Below are positions 10,984 to 19,538 of a stretch of 64,000 nt of DNA, one piece after another. Under the pieces are notes generated by a model. It saw only the letters and a list, made by a program, of their open reading frames with translations, had not been told where the DNA came from and did no database searches. Position 1 is the stretch's first letter. Every line of letters begins with the position of its first letter. Source of the stretch: Albimonas marina (GTDB taxonomy: Bacteria > Pseudomonadota > Alphaproteobacteria > Rhodobacterales > Rhodobacteraceae); NCBI RefSeq assembly GCF_029223255.1, contig NZ_JARHUC010000001.1:558001-622000 (forward strand), given 5' to 3'. Both the position numbers and the translations under genes were made by a program.

Positions 10984-12531
10984 ATGGACGCCGGCGTCGC
11001 CCGCATGGAGTTCTCCGAGGACCAGGCCGCCGCCCGCGCCACCGTGGCCGAGCGGCTGGAGGCGCTGGGCGTGGACCTCGACGCCGCCTCCTGCGAGCCG
11101 CTGGACGACGACGACGCCCGCGCGGCGGAGGTGCTGGCGGTGCTGGGCAAGGCGGGCTCGGGCAAGACCCGCCTGCTCGCCTCGCTGGTCAAGGAGCTGG
11201 AGGCGGCGGGGGTCGAGGCGGTCTCCTCCGAGTGGGAGAACCGCAAGAAGCGCGACAAGCGCACCTTCGCGGTGCTGTCGCCCACCAACAAGGCGGCCTC
11301 GGTGCTGCGCAACCTCGGCGTGCCGGCGACCACCATCCACCGCATCGTCTACACGCCCGTCTACGACCCAGAGTACGAGCGCATCGCCCAGTGGCTGGCG
11401 GGCGAGGCGGACCGGCCCGAATCCGAAACCATCTCCGAGGAGCAGCTCGCCCGCGCCGAGGCCGCCTACAAGTCCCACGGCTCGATTCCCGGGGCGCTGG
11501 CGGCGATGGGGCTGCGCGGCTCGGACTTCATCAAGGGCTGGACCCGGCGGGACGATCCGCTCGACATCGCGCTGGTCGACGAGGCCTCGATGATCGACGA
11601 CCGGCAGATGGAGGACCTCAAGGCCCTGTTCCGGCTGATCGTCCTCTTCGGCGACCCGGCGCAGCTCGCCCCCGTCGGCCAGTCCGGCGCGATGGTCTTC
11701 GACAAGCTGCCCGAGGGGCGGATCTTCGAGCTGAGCCGCATCCACCGGCAGGCGGCCGACAACCCGATCCTCGACCTCGCCCACGCGCTCGCCGATCCGC
11801 AGATCGACTTCCCCGACTTCGAGACGATGGTCGAGCAGGCCGCCCGCAAGGACGAGCGCGTGGTGCTGGGGGAGCGGGCGGACGCCGAGCTGATGGCCCG
11901 CTCGCCGATGCTGGTCTGGCGCAACGCCACCCGCATCCGCCTGATCCACGCCTTCCGGCAGGTCCACGGCGCCCCGGAGACCGAGCTGCTGCCGGGCGAG
12001 CCGCTGATCTGCGACGGGGTCGAACTGCCGATGAAGCACCGCCGCAAGCGCATCGACCTCGAGGCGCGCGGGCTGGTGAAGGGCGCGCAGTGCATCTACC
12101 TCGGCCCGGGCCGCAAGCCGGGCTTCGCGCGCATCCACGTGCTGGGGGCGGAGGAGCCGAAGGTCAACGTGGCCGCGATCATCCAGATCGAGCTTCCCGA
12201 CCAGGAGGAGCCGTTCATCCCCACCGCCGCCACCATGGGCGCGGCCTTCCTGCACGGGGCGGCGGCGACGATCCACAAGGCGCAGGGCAGCCAGTGGCAG
12301 ACGGTGCAGGTCTACGCCCCCGACCTCTACGCCGCCTGGCGGGCGGGGCGGGCGGAGGCCGGGCTGCCGCTGTGGAAGCGCCTCGCCTACGTGGCGATCA
12401 CCCGGGCGGAGGAGCGGCTGGTCTGGGTCACCCGCAACCGCATCGCGCGCCCGCGCTCGCCGCTGGGCATCGCGGACCTGTCCGACGATGCGGGGACCCT
12501 CACCCTCTCGGCGCCGCCGTCCGACGGCTGA
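10984..12531 (+). CDS. RecD-like ATP-dependent DNA helicase (AAA/UvrD-C type)
   Basis: 515 residues. Superfamily I helicase core: Walker A GKAGSGKT (residues 55-62), motif Ia region LSPTNKAASVL, Walker B ALVDEASMID, motif III FGDPAQLAPV, a Q/R motif near ELSRIHRQ, and a C-terminal TIHKAQGSQW and YVAITRAEERLVWVT (motifs V and VI). This is the stand-alone RecD-like type common in alphaproteobacteria, shorter than RecD2. It probably acts in DNA repair or processing; no nuclease domain is visible. It is a single gene, with divergent or convergent neighbours on both sides. Confidence 0.88.
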   Translation: MDAGVARMEFSEDQAAARATVAERLEALGVDLDAASCEPLDDDDARAAEVLAVLGKAGSGKTRLLASLVKELEAAGVEAVSSEWENRKKRDKRTFAVLSPTNKAASVLRNLGVPATTIHRIVYTPVYDPEYERIAQWLAGEADRPESETISEEQLARAEAAYKSHGSIPGALAAMGLRGSDFIKGWTRRDDPLDIALVDEASMIDDRQMEDLKALFRLIVLFGDPAQLAPVGQSGAMVFDKLPEGRIFELSRIHRQAADNPILDLAHALADPQIDFPDFETMVEQAARKDERVVLGERADAELMARSPMLVWRNATRIRLIHAFRQVHGAPETELLPGEPLICDGVELPMKHRRKRIDLEARGLVKGAQCIYLGPGRKPGFARIHVLGAEEPKVNVAAIIQIELPDQEEPFIPTAATMGAAFLHGAAATIHKAQGSQWQTVQVYAPDLYAAWRAGRAEAGLPLWKRLAYVAITRAEERLVWVTRNRIARPRSPLGIADLSDDAGTLTLSAPPSDG

Positions 12532-12612
12532 GGGCGCGTCCCCGATGCGGCTCCCGAAACGCGGCCGGGGCCCGCGCAGGGCCCCGGGGCGTGGATCGGC
12601 GGGGCCGGCGCC

Positions 12613-13380
12613 TCAGGCGCGGCGGCGTCCGGCGGCGGCGCCCAGCGCGGCCAGCCCGCCGGCCAGCAGCAACGCCGGGGCGGGGAGCGGAACCTCGGGC
12701 GCCGGCAGGCCGTTGTCGTAGGTCACCGTCACCGCGAAGACGTCGGCGTAGCCCACCTGGCCGCTGGTCCAGTTCTGGTCCTCGCTCGAGGCGGCGTAGA
12801 CCAGGCCGCGGCTCGTGTCGCCGATCGCGGCGTTGGCCGTCGTCTCCCACCCGCAGACGGGGCTCGCGCGATAGTCGAGCACCGCCATGTGGCCGGTGTC
12901 GTTGGCGCAGCCGCCGTACTGGGTCTCGACGAACCAGTGACGGTCGAGCCCGCTGTCGCCGGCCACCGAGAAGTAGTTGTGCGCGACCGAGGTCAGGTCG
13001 GTCCAGGAGCTCGACAGAACGTTGGCGGCGCTGAAGAAGCTCACGCGGGTCTCGCCCGTCGGGTCGAAGGCGATGTAGGCGAGCTCGACGCCGGCGGCGT
13101 TGTAGAAGGCGGTGCGGACCTCGGTCACGCTCGCCCAGTTCGTGGCGTCGTCGACCCAGGAATCCTTGTAGTCGTGGGTCGACTGGGTCAGCGAGGCGGC
13201 GCCCGCGACGCCCTCGTTGAAGCCGCCGGCGTTCGCCCAGCCCAGGTGCGCGTCGATCACCGAGGACGACCCGTCCACGACCTTCAGCACCACCCGGTCG
13301 ACCATGTAGGCCTGCGCGCCCGTGGGCGCCGTCGAAAGAACCGCCCCGGCGAGCGCCGGGGCCACGATGAACCAACGCAT
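12613..13380 (-). CDS. Exported protein with VPLPA-type C-terminal sorting signal
   Basis: 255 residues. Signal peptide (MRWFIVAPALAGAVLS...AQA) at the N-terminus; the C-terminus reads VPLPAPALLLAGGLAALGAAAGRRRA, that is a VPLPA motif, a membrane segment and a basic tail, the tripartite layout of VPLPA-CTERM/PEP-CTERM proteins processed by an exosortase. The ~200-residue middle is rich in Ser/Thr/Asp/Trp, probably beta-rich, and not recognised. The family is known to need an exosortase and usually goes with exopolysaccharide loci; none lies in this window. Function unknown, probably surface or secreted. Confidence 0.8.
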   Translation of the reverse strand: MRWFIVAPALAGAVLSTAPTGAQAYMVDRVVLKVVDGSSSVIDAHLGWANAGGFNEGVAGAASLTQSTHDYKDSWVDDATNWASVTEVRTAFYNAAGVELAYIAFDPTGETRVSFFSAANVLSSSWTDLTSVAHNYFSVAGDSGLDRHWFVETQYGGCANDTGHMAVLDYRASPVCGWETTANAAIGDTSRGLVYAASSEDQNWTSGQVGYADVFAVTVTYDNGLPAPEVPLPAPALLLAGGLAALGAAAGRRRA

Positions 13381-13558
13381 CGCGAAATCCTCCCCACCAT
13401 CAATGTCGCGCGCGGCCCCCGGCGAAGGCCGGACCCCATGCGGCGCGCGACGGTCAGGGTAGCACCGCGTCAGGCGTTCATGAACAATTATCTCTGAAAC
13501 GGACTCAATGGGGGGATTTGGGCCCGGACGTCCACCGCTTCCGTCGCGCCGCGTCGGG

Positions 13559-14575
13559 TCAGTCGTCCGGCGGAACCTCGAACTCGTAAAGAACCGTGCG
13601 CTGCAGGAGGTTGAGGTTGTCGTCGGTGACCACCAGCAGCCGGGTGCGGCCCAGCGGATCGGTCCAGGCGGCGATCCCCTCGGCGTTGTCGGAGCCGGGG
13701 CCGGCGGGCATCTCCAGCATCACCTCGCCGTCCGCGAAGCCGTCGCCCTCGGGCCGGAAGCGGGCGATGGCGAAGGAGAAGCCGCCGAGCTTCGAGAATC
13801 GCCGCATCAGCAGCCACAGCCGCCCCCGGTCGTCGAAGTCCGCGCCGGTCGCCTCCATGTCCAGCAGCCGCGGGACGGTCGTCTCGGCGTAGGCGCCCGA
13901 GCCCGCGTCGCGCGGGTCGATCCAGGCGGCGGTGAAGTCGGCGCCGGCGGAGAAGGGCGTCTCCATCACCGCCAGCACCCGGCCGTCGGGGGCGACGGCC
14001 AGCGCCTCGGGGCCGGCGTTGGGGGTGGGGATCAGCCATTCGCGGGGCTCGGCGACGATCGCGCCCTCGGCCCCCGGCCCCTCCATCCGCTCCACGCGCT
14101 TGCGCCGCTCGAAGCCGACGTAGCGGGGGCCGTCGAGGTCGGGGGAGAGGATCGCGAGCCCCTCGGAGTCGCGCATCCGCAGGGGCGGGCGGACGTCGCC
14201 GGAAAGCATCGGGGCGAAGGTCGCCTCGCTCGCCTCCGACAGGCGGCCGCCGGCGCGGCGGATGCGGCCCTCGACCCAGACGCCCTGGTCGGTGAGGGCG
14301 ACGAAGCGCTCCCCCCGGGGGTCGACCTCCAGCGCCGACAGGCCGCCGAAGTCGGCGCGGTCGCCGCGCAGCTCGATCGCCGACAGCAGGCGCAGGCGGG
14401 CGCCGGCGGGAAGGGCGGCGGGGAACGGCTGGGCCTGGAGGAGGAGGGGGGCGGGCGGCGCCGCCTCGCCCGCGGGCGCCGGCGGCGGGCCGCAGGCTGC
14501 CAGCGCCAGCGCCAGCGCCGGCGCGACGGCGCGCAGGAGGCGGGCGCGGGTCGGCCGGCCCGGCTCAGTCCGCAT
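13559..14575 (-). CDS. Esterase-like/phytase-like family lipoprotein
   Basis: 338 residues. Lipoprotein signal with lipobox ALAAC (Cys ~28). The body matches the 'esterase-like activity of phytase' family (PF13449): FGGLSALEVDPRGERFVALTDQGVW, SEGLAIL, GPEALAVAPDGRVLAVMETP and NAEGIAAWTDPLGRTRLLVVTDDN, which are blades of a beta-propeller. The substrate is unknown. The start overlaps the end of mepA by 11 bases, making it the third gene of a minus-strand operon (MFS-mepA-phytase-like). Confidence 0.85.
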   Translation of the reverse strand: MRTEPGRPTRARLLRAVAPALALALAACGPPPAPAGEAAPPAPLLLQAQPFPAALPAGARLRLLSAIELRGDRADFGGLSALEVDPRGERFVALTDQGVWVEGRIRRAGGRLSEASEATFAPMLSGDVRPPLRMRDSEGLAILSPDLDGPRYVGFERRKRVERMEGPGAEGAIVAEPREWLIPTPNAGPEALAVAPDGRVLAVMETPFSAGADFTAAWIDPRDAGSGAYAETTVPRLLDMEATGADFDDRGRLWLLMRRFSKLGGFSFAIARFRPEGDGFADGEVMLEMPAGPGSDNAEGIAAWTDPLGRTRLLVVTDDNLNLLQRTVLYEFEVPPDD

Positions 14576-15461
14576 TCAGCACGCCCTGGCAGGCGGGGGG
14601 CAGGTCGGCCATGGTCATCACGTCCCGCTTGCGCACCACCGGCCCCTTGGGCGGCGGCGGGTTCAGCGCCTCGTCCGAGAACCACCAGTCCAGCGAGGCG
14701 TCGCAGCCGTCGCCCGGCGGCGGCGGGGCCTGGTTCTCGCAGCTCGCCGCGCCGGCGGGGCAGGCGAGGCGCACGTGGAAATGCGCGTCATGCCCCCACC
14801 AGGGCCGCACCTTGCGCAGCCAGTCCCGCGGCGCGGGGGCCGAGCGGCAGAGCTCGGCCTTGATCGCGGCGTTGACGAAGATGCGCGCCACCGCGGGATC
14901 CTCGGCCGCCGCCCGCAGCACCTGGAGGTGGGTGGGGGTCCAGTCCGCCGTCACCCCCCGCTTGTCGCGCGTGACCACCGAGACGGAGCCCGCGCCCTCG
15001 CGCGCCGAGTCGCTCATGCCCCCGGCAGGGGCCGGCTTGAGGAAGATGTCGAGGTCGAGCCCCACCTGGTGGGAGGAATGTCCGTCCACCATCGGCCCGC
15101 CCCGGGGCTGGCTGACGTCGCCCACCAGCACGCCCGGCCAGCCGGCGGCCTTCGCCGCGGCGCCCAGGCGCGTGAGGAAGCTGAACCCCTCGGGATGCGC
15201 CCAGTAGCGGTTGCGCGACAGGCGCACCGTCTCCCACCCCGGGCCGGAGACGGGCAGGGGCACGGCGCCGGCGAGGCAGCCCTCGGCATAGGAGCCGATC
15301 GGCGCGGGCGACTGGTCGGAGCCGCGGGATTCCGCGCCGAACAGGGTCTTGGCCAGCGGGACCGCCTGCGCCGGGGCCGCGGGCAGCATGACGGCGGCCA
15401 GCGCGGCCGCAAGGGCGGGGCGCGCGAGGCGGCGCAGGGAGGGGCGTCGGGGGGCGGTCAT
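14565..15461 (-). CDS. mepA: Penicillin-insensitive murein endopeptidase MepA
   Basis: 298 residues with a signal peptide (cleavage near AQA|V, ~residue 33). Periplasmic LAS-type zinc peptidase that cuts D-Ala-mDAP cross-links in peptidoglycan. Zinc and active-site motifs are visible: DGHSSHQVGLDLDIF and, towards the C-terminus, WGHDAHFHVRLACP. Several cysteines are placed as in periplasmic MepA. The ATG overlaps the TGA of the upstream MFS gene (ATGA, 15461-15458), so translation is coupled. Confidence 0.95.
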   Translation of the reverse strand: MTAPRRPSLRRLARPALAAALAAVMLPAAPAQAVPLAKTLFGAESRGSDQSPAPIGSYAEGCLAGAVPLPVSGPGWETVRLSRNRYWAHPEGFSFLTRLGAAAKAAGWPGVLVGDVSQPRGGPMVDGHSSHQVGLDLDIFLKPAPAGGMSDSAREGAGSVSVVTRDKRGVTADWTPTHLQVLRAAAEDPAVARIFVNAAIKAELCRSAPAPRDWLRKVRPWWGHDAHFHVRLACPAGAASCENQAPPPPGDGCDASLDWWFSDEALNPPPPKGPVVRKRDVMTMADLPPACQGVLNAD

Positions 15462-16810
15462 CTCTCACCTTCCGGGTCGACGGGGGCCAGCATCGCAAGG
15501 CCCAGGACGAACAGCACGACCACCGGCGCGACGCCGGCCTGCTGGCTCTCGAACAGGCCGGTGGCGAGCGCGACGGCGAGCGGCGCGAGGAACGCGGTCG
15601 CCTTGCCGGCCAGCGCGTAGAGGCCGAAGGCCGCGGTCATCCGACCCGCCTCCGCCTGGCGCACCAGCAGCGTGCGCGACGAGGCCTGGAGCGCGCCTCC
15701 CGCGCCGCCGACCCCTGCGCCGGCGATGTAGAACAGGATGTCCGGCAGGGAAGAGCCCGCCTCCACCGGCAGCACGAACAGCACCGCCTCGCGGCTGGCC
15801 GAGACGCCGAGCGTCGAGAAGACGATCAGCAGCAGCAGGCAGGCGATCACCACCGGCTTGGGCCCGCGGGCGTGGTCCGCGCGTCCGCCCAGCCATGCGC
15901 CCAGCGCGCCCACCACCGCGGCGAGGATGCCGAACACCCCGATCTGCACGATCGACCAGCCCAGCACGCCCGCCGCATAGACGCCGCCGAAGACGTAGAA
16001 GCCGTTCAGCGCGTCGCGATAGATCATCGAGGCGCCGAGGAACCACGACAGGCTCCGCCGCCCGGGCAGCGCCTTGAGGTCGGCCTTCAGCTCGGCCAGC
16101 CCGCGCTTCAGCGCGCCCGCCCGTCCGCCGCGGCGCGGCGCGTCGGGGACCCACAGGAACAGGGGCGCGACGAAGACCACGTACCACAGGGCGGTCAGCG
16201 GCCCCACGGCGCGGGTCCCCTCGCGCGTCTCGGGGTCGAGCCCGAAGGCCGGCGGAGTTCCCAGGAGGGTGACGCCCCGGTCGTTCTCGGCCAGCAGCAG
16301 CAGCATGACGGCGAGGCTGACGACGCCCCCCACGTAGCCCAGCGCCCAGCCGTTGCCCGACAGGCGCCCCACCTCCTCGCGCGGGGCGAGGTCGGGGAGC
16401 ATGGCGTTGGTGAAGACGGTCGCATACTCGACCCCGATCAGCCCCAGCACGAAGAAGCCGAGCACCAGCACCGGGTCCGCCACGCCGGGCGCCGAGAACC
16501 ACAGCAGCGCCGATCCGAGCGCGTAGCAGACCGAGAATCCCGCGATCCAGGGCTTCCGCGGCCCCGTCGCGTCGGCGATCGCGCCCAGGATCGGGGCGGT
16601 CAGGGCGATGGCCAGACCGCCCGCCGAGGCCGCCCAACCCCACATTTCCTGTCCGATCACGGGATCGGGAGCGACGGCGGACGTGAAAAAGGGCGCGAAT
16701 ATGAAAGTGATGATGAGAGTGTGATACGGTTGCGCGGCCCAATCGAACAGCATCCAGGCCCACCGGGCGCGGGCGGCGGTGGGGGCGGATTCGGCTTGAA
16801 TCGCAGTCAT
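15458..16810 (-). CDS. UMF1-family MFS transporter
   Basis: 450 residues from ATG 16810 (MTAIQAESAPTAARARWAWMLFDWAAQPYHTL). The opening W-x-L-F-D-W-A-x-x-P-Y is the hallmark of the UMF1/Atg22-like group, followed by IADATGPRKPW in the 2-3 loop and about 12 helices. The group has been linked to amino-acid or peptide efflux in other organisms. Placement ahead of mepA and a lipoprotein hints at recycling of wall fragments, but that is inference. The longer frame to 16981 has no ribosome-binding site and is not conserved. Confidence 0.88.
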   Translation of the reverse strand: MTAIQAESAPTAARARWAWMLFDWAAQPYHTLIITFIFAPFFTSAVAPDPVIGQEMWGWAASAGGLAIALTAPILGAIADATGPRKPWIAGFSVCYALGSALLWFSAPGVADPVLVLGFFVLGLIGVEYATVFTNAMLPDLAPREEVGRLSGNGWALGYVGGVVSLAVMLLLLAENDRGVTLLGTPPAFGLDPETREGTRAVGPLTALWYVVFVAPLFLWVPDAPRRGGRAGALKRGLAELKADLKALPGRRSLSWFLGASMIYRDALNGFYVFGGVYAAGVLGWSIVQIGVFGILAAVVGALGAWLGGRADHARGPKPVVIACLLLLIVFSTLGVSASREAVLFVLPVEAGSSLPDILFYIAGAGVGGAGGALQASSRTLLVRQAEAGRMTAAFGLYALAGKATAFLAPLAVALATGLFESQQAGVAPVVVLFVLGLAMLAPVDPEGER

Positions 16811-17002
16811 TTGCTGGGGGGGCTCCGCCTGGGTGACGCGTGGTGCGAGAATGACCGCCAGGGGGGCTCGGAGCAAGCGGAGCTTTGCCAGGTATGCGCC
16901 AGACGCATGGCTGCCATGCGTTTCCGCTCCTAGCTTGAAGGAAATGCGACGGACTATGTACCGGCCAACTTTCCTTAACACCCCTCAGGAGGAACCGGCG
17001 CG

Positions 17003-17314
17003 ATGTTCGACGCTGCCGACATGAGCTCTTACACCAACGATCAGGGCGCCCGCGCCCGGAAGCTGTTCTCCGCCGTCGTGCTCGCCGCGCTCGACGACGC
17101 CGTGATGGAGCAGCGCAAGTCCGGGACCGGCGTCGAGTCGATCGCCCGCTGGGCGCGCTCGAAGGACGGCCGCGAGGTCCTGTCCTGCGCCGGCATCGAG
17201 CCGAACGAGCGCTCGGTGAAGGGCCTGATGGCCTTCGTCGAGAAGGGCATCCGCACCTCGGTCGCCCTGCGCGGCGAGCGGGACGAGGACGAGGACGAGA
17301 AGGCCGCGGCCTGA
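17003..17314 (+). CDS. DUF6280-family small protein
   Basis: 103 residues, preceded by a strong AGGAGGAACC. Conserved-looking block NDQGARARKLFSAVVLAALDDAV, then IARWARSKDGREVLSCAGIEPNERSVKGL and an acidic tail. I recognise this as the small cytosolic protein (DUF6280) found widely in Rhodobacterales; its function is not known. It is divergent from the MFS-mepA operon, with a ~190 bp spacer. Confidence 0.8.
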   Translation: MFDAADMSSYTNDQGARARKLFSAVVLAALDDAVMEQRKSGTGVESIARWARSKDGREVLSCAGIEPNERSVKGLMAFVEKGIRTSVALRGERDEDEDEKAAA

Positions 17315-17677
17315 TCGCAAAGGGTTTTTCCCGACCGACGGCGTCTCCGGCCTGGACGGCCTGGACTGGCCCCACGCAAGCGGCCACACCCCCGGCGCCC
17401 CAGACAACGGTCGATGGAGCCCCTGGACATCAAAGGAGCGGCGATCCCCACGATCGCCGCTCCTTTCGCTTTGCGGGAGGCTCCGCGGCCGGTCCCGGCG
17501 CGCGGCGGAGGGCGCCGCCGCGGCCCTCCGGGCGGCCGGCAGGCGGCCTGCGGGGGAGCTCCCCGTCGAGGCCGAGGGCCGTCCTCGACGCGCAGCGCGC
17601 CGGTCCGAGCCGCGCCGAGTCGCCTCTGCGGCGGCGAATCCGGGCGGCGAATCGTTTTTCCGGGCGGGAGGGCGGCC
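17315..17677 (+). other. Spacer between the DUF6280 gene and tetR (convergent)
   Basis: About 360 bases. It holds a strong terminator hairpin at 17432-17466 and otherwise GC-rich sequence. The ~110 bases between the DUF6280 stop and the hairpin are long for a simple 3' UTR, but I could not match them to a known small RNA. Confidence 0.6.
17432..17466 (+). terminator. Strong bidirectional terminator
   Basis: Perfect 15-bp stem: AAAGGAGCGGCGATC (17432-17446), loop CCCAC, GATCGCCGCTCCTTT (17452-17466). The A/T ends allow termination from either side; it serves the DUF6280 transcript and probably that of tetR. Confidence 0.85.
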
Positions 17678-18286
17678 TCAGCCCTTCGGCAGGCGGCGGT
17701 CGCAGATCGCGGCGGCGATGCCGGCCACGGCCTCGCGCGCCTCCTCGCGCCCCGCCCCGACCACGTCGAAGAGCGCGATCATCACCTCGGCCCCGGTGGC
17801 GGCGGAGAGCTCGCGCACCAGCGCGGCGCGCTCGGCGGGGGGGACGGCGCCGTCCTCGGCCAGCGCGCGCTCGTACATCGTCACCCGGCGCGCCCCGCGG
17901 CGGGCGCGGCCGCCGGGGGAGGCGAGCGAGTCGTCCAGCGTGCGGGCCAGCAGCTGGCGGAACTCCGCCTCCCGGTCGCAGGCGAGGTCGAAGAAGTAGA
18001 GGCTGATCGCCTCCAGCCGGGCGCGCAGGTCCGCGGCGCCGGCCACCACCGCCTCGTAGGGCGCGACGTCGATGTCGAGCCCGCACTCCACCACCAGCGC
18101 CGCGGGGTCGGAGAAGTAGCGGTAGGCGGTGGCCTTGGAGATCCCGGCCTCGGCCGCCGCGGCGGTCACCGTCACCTCCTCCCCCCGCGCGATCAGGCCG
18201 CGCGCCGCGGCCAGCAGGGCCTGGCGGGTGCGCGCCTTCTGGGCGGAGCGGGCGGGCGCGGCGCCGGTCTGGGAAGGGAGGGTCAT
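17678..18286 (-). CDS. TetR-family transcriptional regulator
   Basis: 202 residues from ATG 18286 (MTLPSQTGAAPARSAQKARTRQALL). The N-terminal helix-turn-helix is of TetR type (VTVTAAAAEAGISKATAYRYFSDPAALV) and the C-terminal part is a helical ligand domain without a recognised ligand. A longer start at 18331 would place the first codon inside a palindromic operator and lacks a ribosome-binding site, so 18286 is preferred. It is divergent from the cupin gene across two tandem palindromes, the standard arrangement for a repressor controlling itself and its neighbour. Confidence 0.9.
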   Translation of the reverse strand: MTLPSQTGAAPARSAQKARTRQALLAAARGLIARGEEVTVTAAAAEAGISKATAYRYFSDPAALVVECGLDIDVAPYEAVVAGAADLRARLEAISLYFFDLACDREAEFRQLLARTLDDSLASPGGRARRGARRVTMYERALAEDGAVPPAERAALVRELSAATGAEVMIALFDVVGAGREEAREAVAGIAAAICDRRLPKG

Positions 18287-18313
18287 CGGGCGGGCCTCTC
18301 GGGGTTCGAGAAA

Positions 18314-18350
18314 ATGAGACGCTTGTCTCATGATGAGACTTGTGTCTTAT
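18314..18350. promoter_or_regulatory. Two tandem TetR operators between tetR and the cupin gene
   Basis: Palindrome 1, 18314-18331: ATGAGAC, GCTT, GTCTCAT (perfect). Palindrome 2, 18333-18350: ATGAGAC, TTGT, GTCTTAT (one mismatch). Centres are 19 bp apart. The second overlaps a good -10 (TATTAT 18348-18353) for the cupin gene, and TTGTCT at 18323 could be its -35 with a long (19-bp) spacer. Repressor binding would block this promoter. Confidence 0.8.
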
Positions 18351-18389
18351 TATCTCCCAAGAGCGGAATCGGCAAGCGGAGCTTCGGCA

Positions 18390-18860
18390 ATGACCACGCC
18401 CCCCCGTCCCCGGACCTATGAGACCCTGGGCATCCTGATGAAATTCCACGCCTTCCCGGAGGATGTGCAGGGCAAGTACTGCCTGGTCGAGGCGGTGGTG
18501 CCGCCGGGCCTCGGCGCTCCGCCCAACCACCACGCCGGCGAGACCGAGGCCTTCCATGTGCTGGAGGGCGAGATCGAGTTCATGGTGAACGGCGAGACGA
18601 TCCTGGCCCGCGCCGGCGATCACGTGCGCATCCCCGACGGCGCGCCGCACGCCTTCGCGGCGAAGGGCGAAACGCCGGCCCGGGTGCTGATCCTCAACGC
18701 CCCCGGCCTGATGCATGACCGCTTCTTCACCGAGGTCGGCCGCCCGGTTCCCGACGACACCGTCGCCCCGGCGCCGATGGACGGGCCGCCGGACGTGGCC
18801 AAGGTGATCGCCGTGGCGCAGGAGGTCGGCATGACGATCCTGGCGCCGGCCGACGCCTGA
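18390..18860 (+). CDS. Cupin-domain protein under TetR control
   Basis: 156 residues from ATG 18390 (MTTPPRPRTYETLG), with GCGGAG upstream. Single conserved-barrel cupin: motif 1 is NHHAGETEAFHVLEGEIEF (metal-type His/His/Glu/His pattern) and motif 2 is GDHVRIPDGAPHAF. It may be a small-molecule dioxygenase or isomerase, or a metal-binding sensor; the sequence does not decide. It is the only gene on the right of the operators and is followed by a convergent gene. Confidence 0.82.
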   Translation: MTTPPRPRTYETLGILMKFHAFPEDVQGKYCLVEAVVPPGLGAPPNHHAGETEAFHVLEGEIEFMVNGETILARAGDHVRIPDGAPHAFAAKGETPARVLILNAPGLMHDRFFTEVGRPVPDDTVAPAPMDGPPDVAKVIAVAQEVGMTILAPADA

Positions 18861-18947
18861 GCGTCGACCAGAACTGGGGGGATCAAGAGGGGCGCGCCGG
18901 CATCGGCGCGCCCCGTTTCGTGCGCGGAGCGGGGAGGGCGCGGCGGC

Positions 18948-19538
18948 TCAGGCCGCCAGCGCCTCGCGCGCCCGGCGGAAGCTGCGGGCGTCGAGGAAGC
19001 GGGGCGCCTCGCGCATGTACTGGGCGAAGCGCTCGCCGTAGGAGGCGTGCAGCCACCGCTCCTCGTTCAGCGCGAACAGCAGGTAGAGGCCGAACAGCGC
19101 CCCGGCGAGGAAGAACGTCCCCCAGGATCCCGCGAACAGCGCCAGCCCCACGGTGGCGAGCACCGAGCTGACGTATTGCGGGTTGCGCGAATAGGCGTAG
19201 ATGCCGCCCGTCACCAGCCCGTCCTGGGCGCAGTAGGTGTTGTCGAGCCCCAGGAAGGCGTAGCCGCGCAGGGTCACGGCGAAGGCGCCCAGCATCAGCG
19301 GCGCGCCCAGGGCGATGCGGCTCCAGTGCTCCCAGCCCAGCGAGCCCCAGTCGAGCAGCGCGTAGAGCACCGTGCCGCCGCAGAAGGCGCGGAACAGGCC
19401 GAAGGCGACGGCGTGATGGCGGGAGCCCTTGGGCGAGGGCCAGAAGGCGAAGTCTCGGTCGACGAAGGCGCGCAGCAGGAGCGCGCCGAGCAGGACGGCC
19501 GCCGCGAGGGTGACGGCGAGGACCAGGTTTGCGGCCAT
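18948..19538 (-). CDS. Isoprenylcysteine/phospholipid methyltransferase-like membrane protein
   Basis: 196 residues from ATG 19538, with GGAGAG upstream. About five membrane helices. The C-terminal half has the ICMT/PEMT signature: GGIYAYSRNPQYVSS, then NEERWLHASYGERFAQYMREAPRF, which forms the SAM and lipid-substrate site in this superfamily. The methyl acceptor is unknown. A small hairpin (19591-19607) lies in the presumed leader. Confidence 0.8.
   Translation of the reverse strand: MAANLVLAVTLAAAVLLGALLLRAFVDRDFAFWPSPKGSRHHAVAFGLFRAFCGGTVLYALLDWGSLGWEHWSRIALGAPLMLGAFAVTLRGYAFLGLDNTYCAQDGLVTGGIYAYSRNPQYVSSVLATVGLALFAGSWGTFFLAGALFGLYLLFALNEERWLHASYGERFAQYMREAPRFLDARSFRRAREALAA

Noticed and set aside
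17315-17431. Possible small RNA gene (4.5S, tmRNA-like) between the DUF6280 stop and its terminator
   Set aside because: I could not find the conserved SRP RNA apical loop words or tRNA-like ends; more likely a 3' UTR.
18287-18331. Longer TetR start at 18331
   Set aside because: It would put the start codon inside the first operator palindrome and has no ribosome-binding site; 18286 fits the family start.
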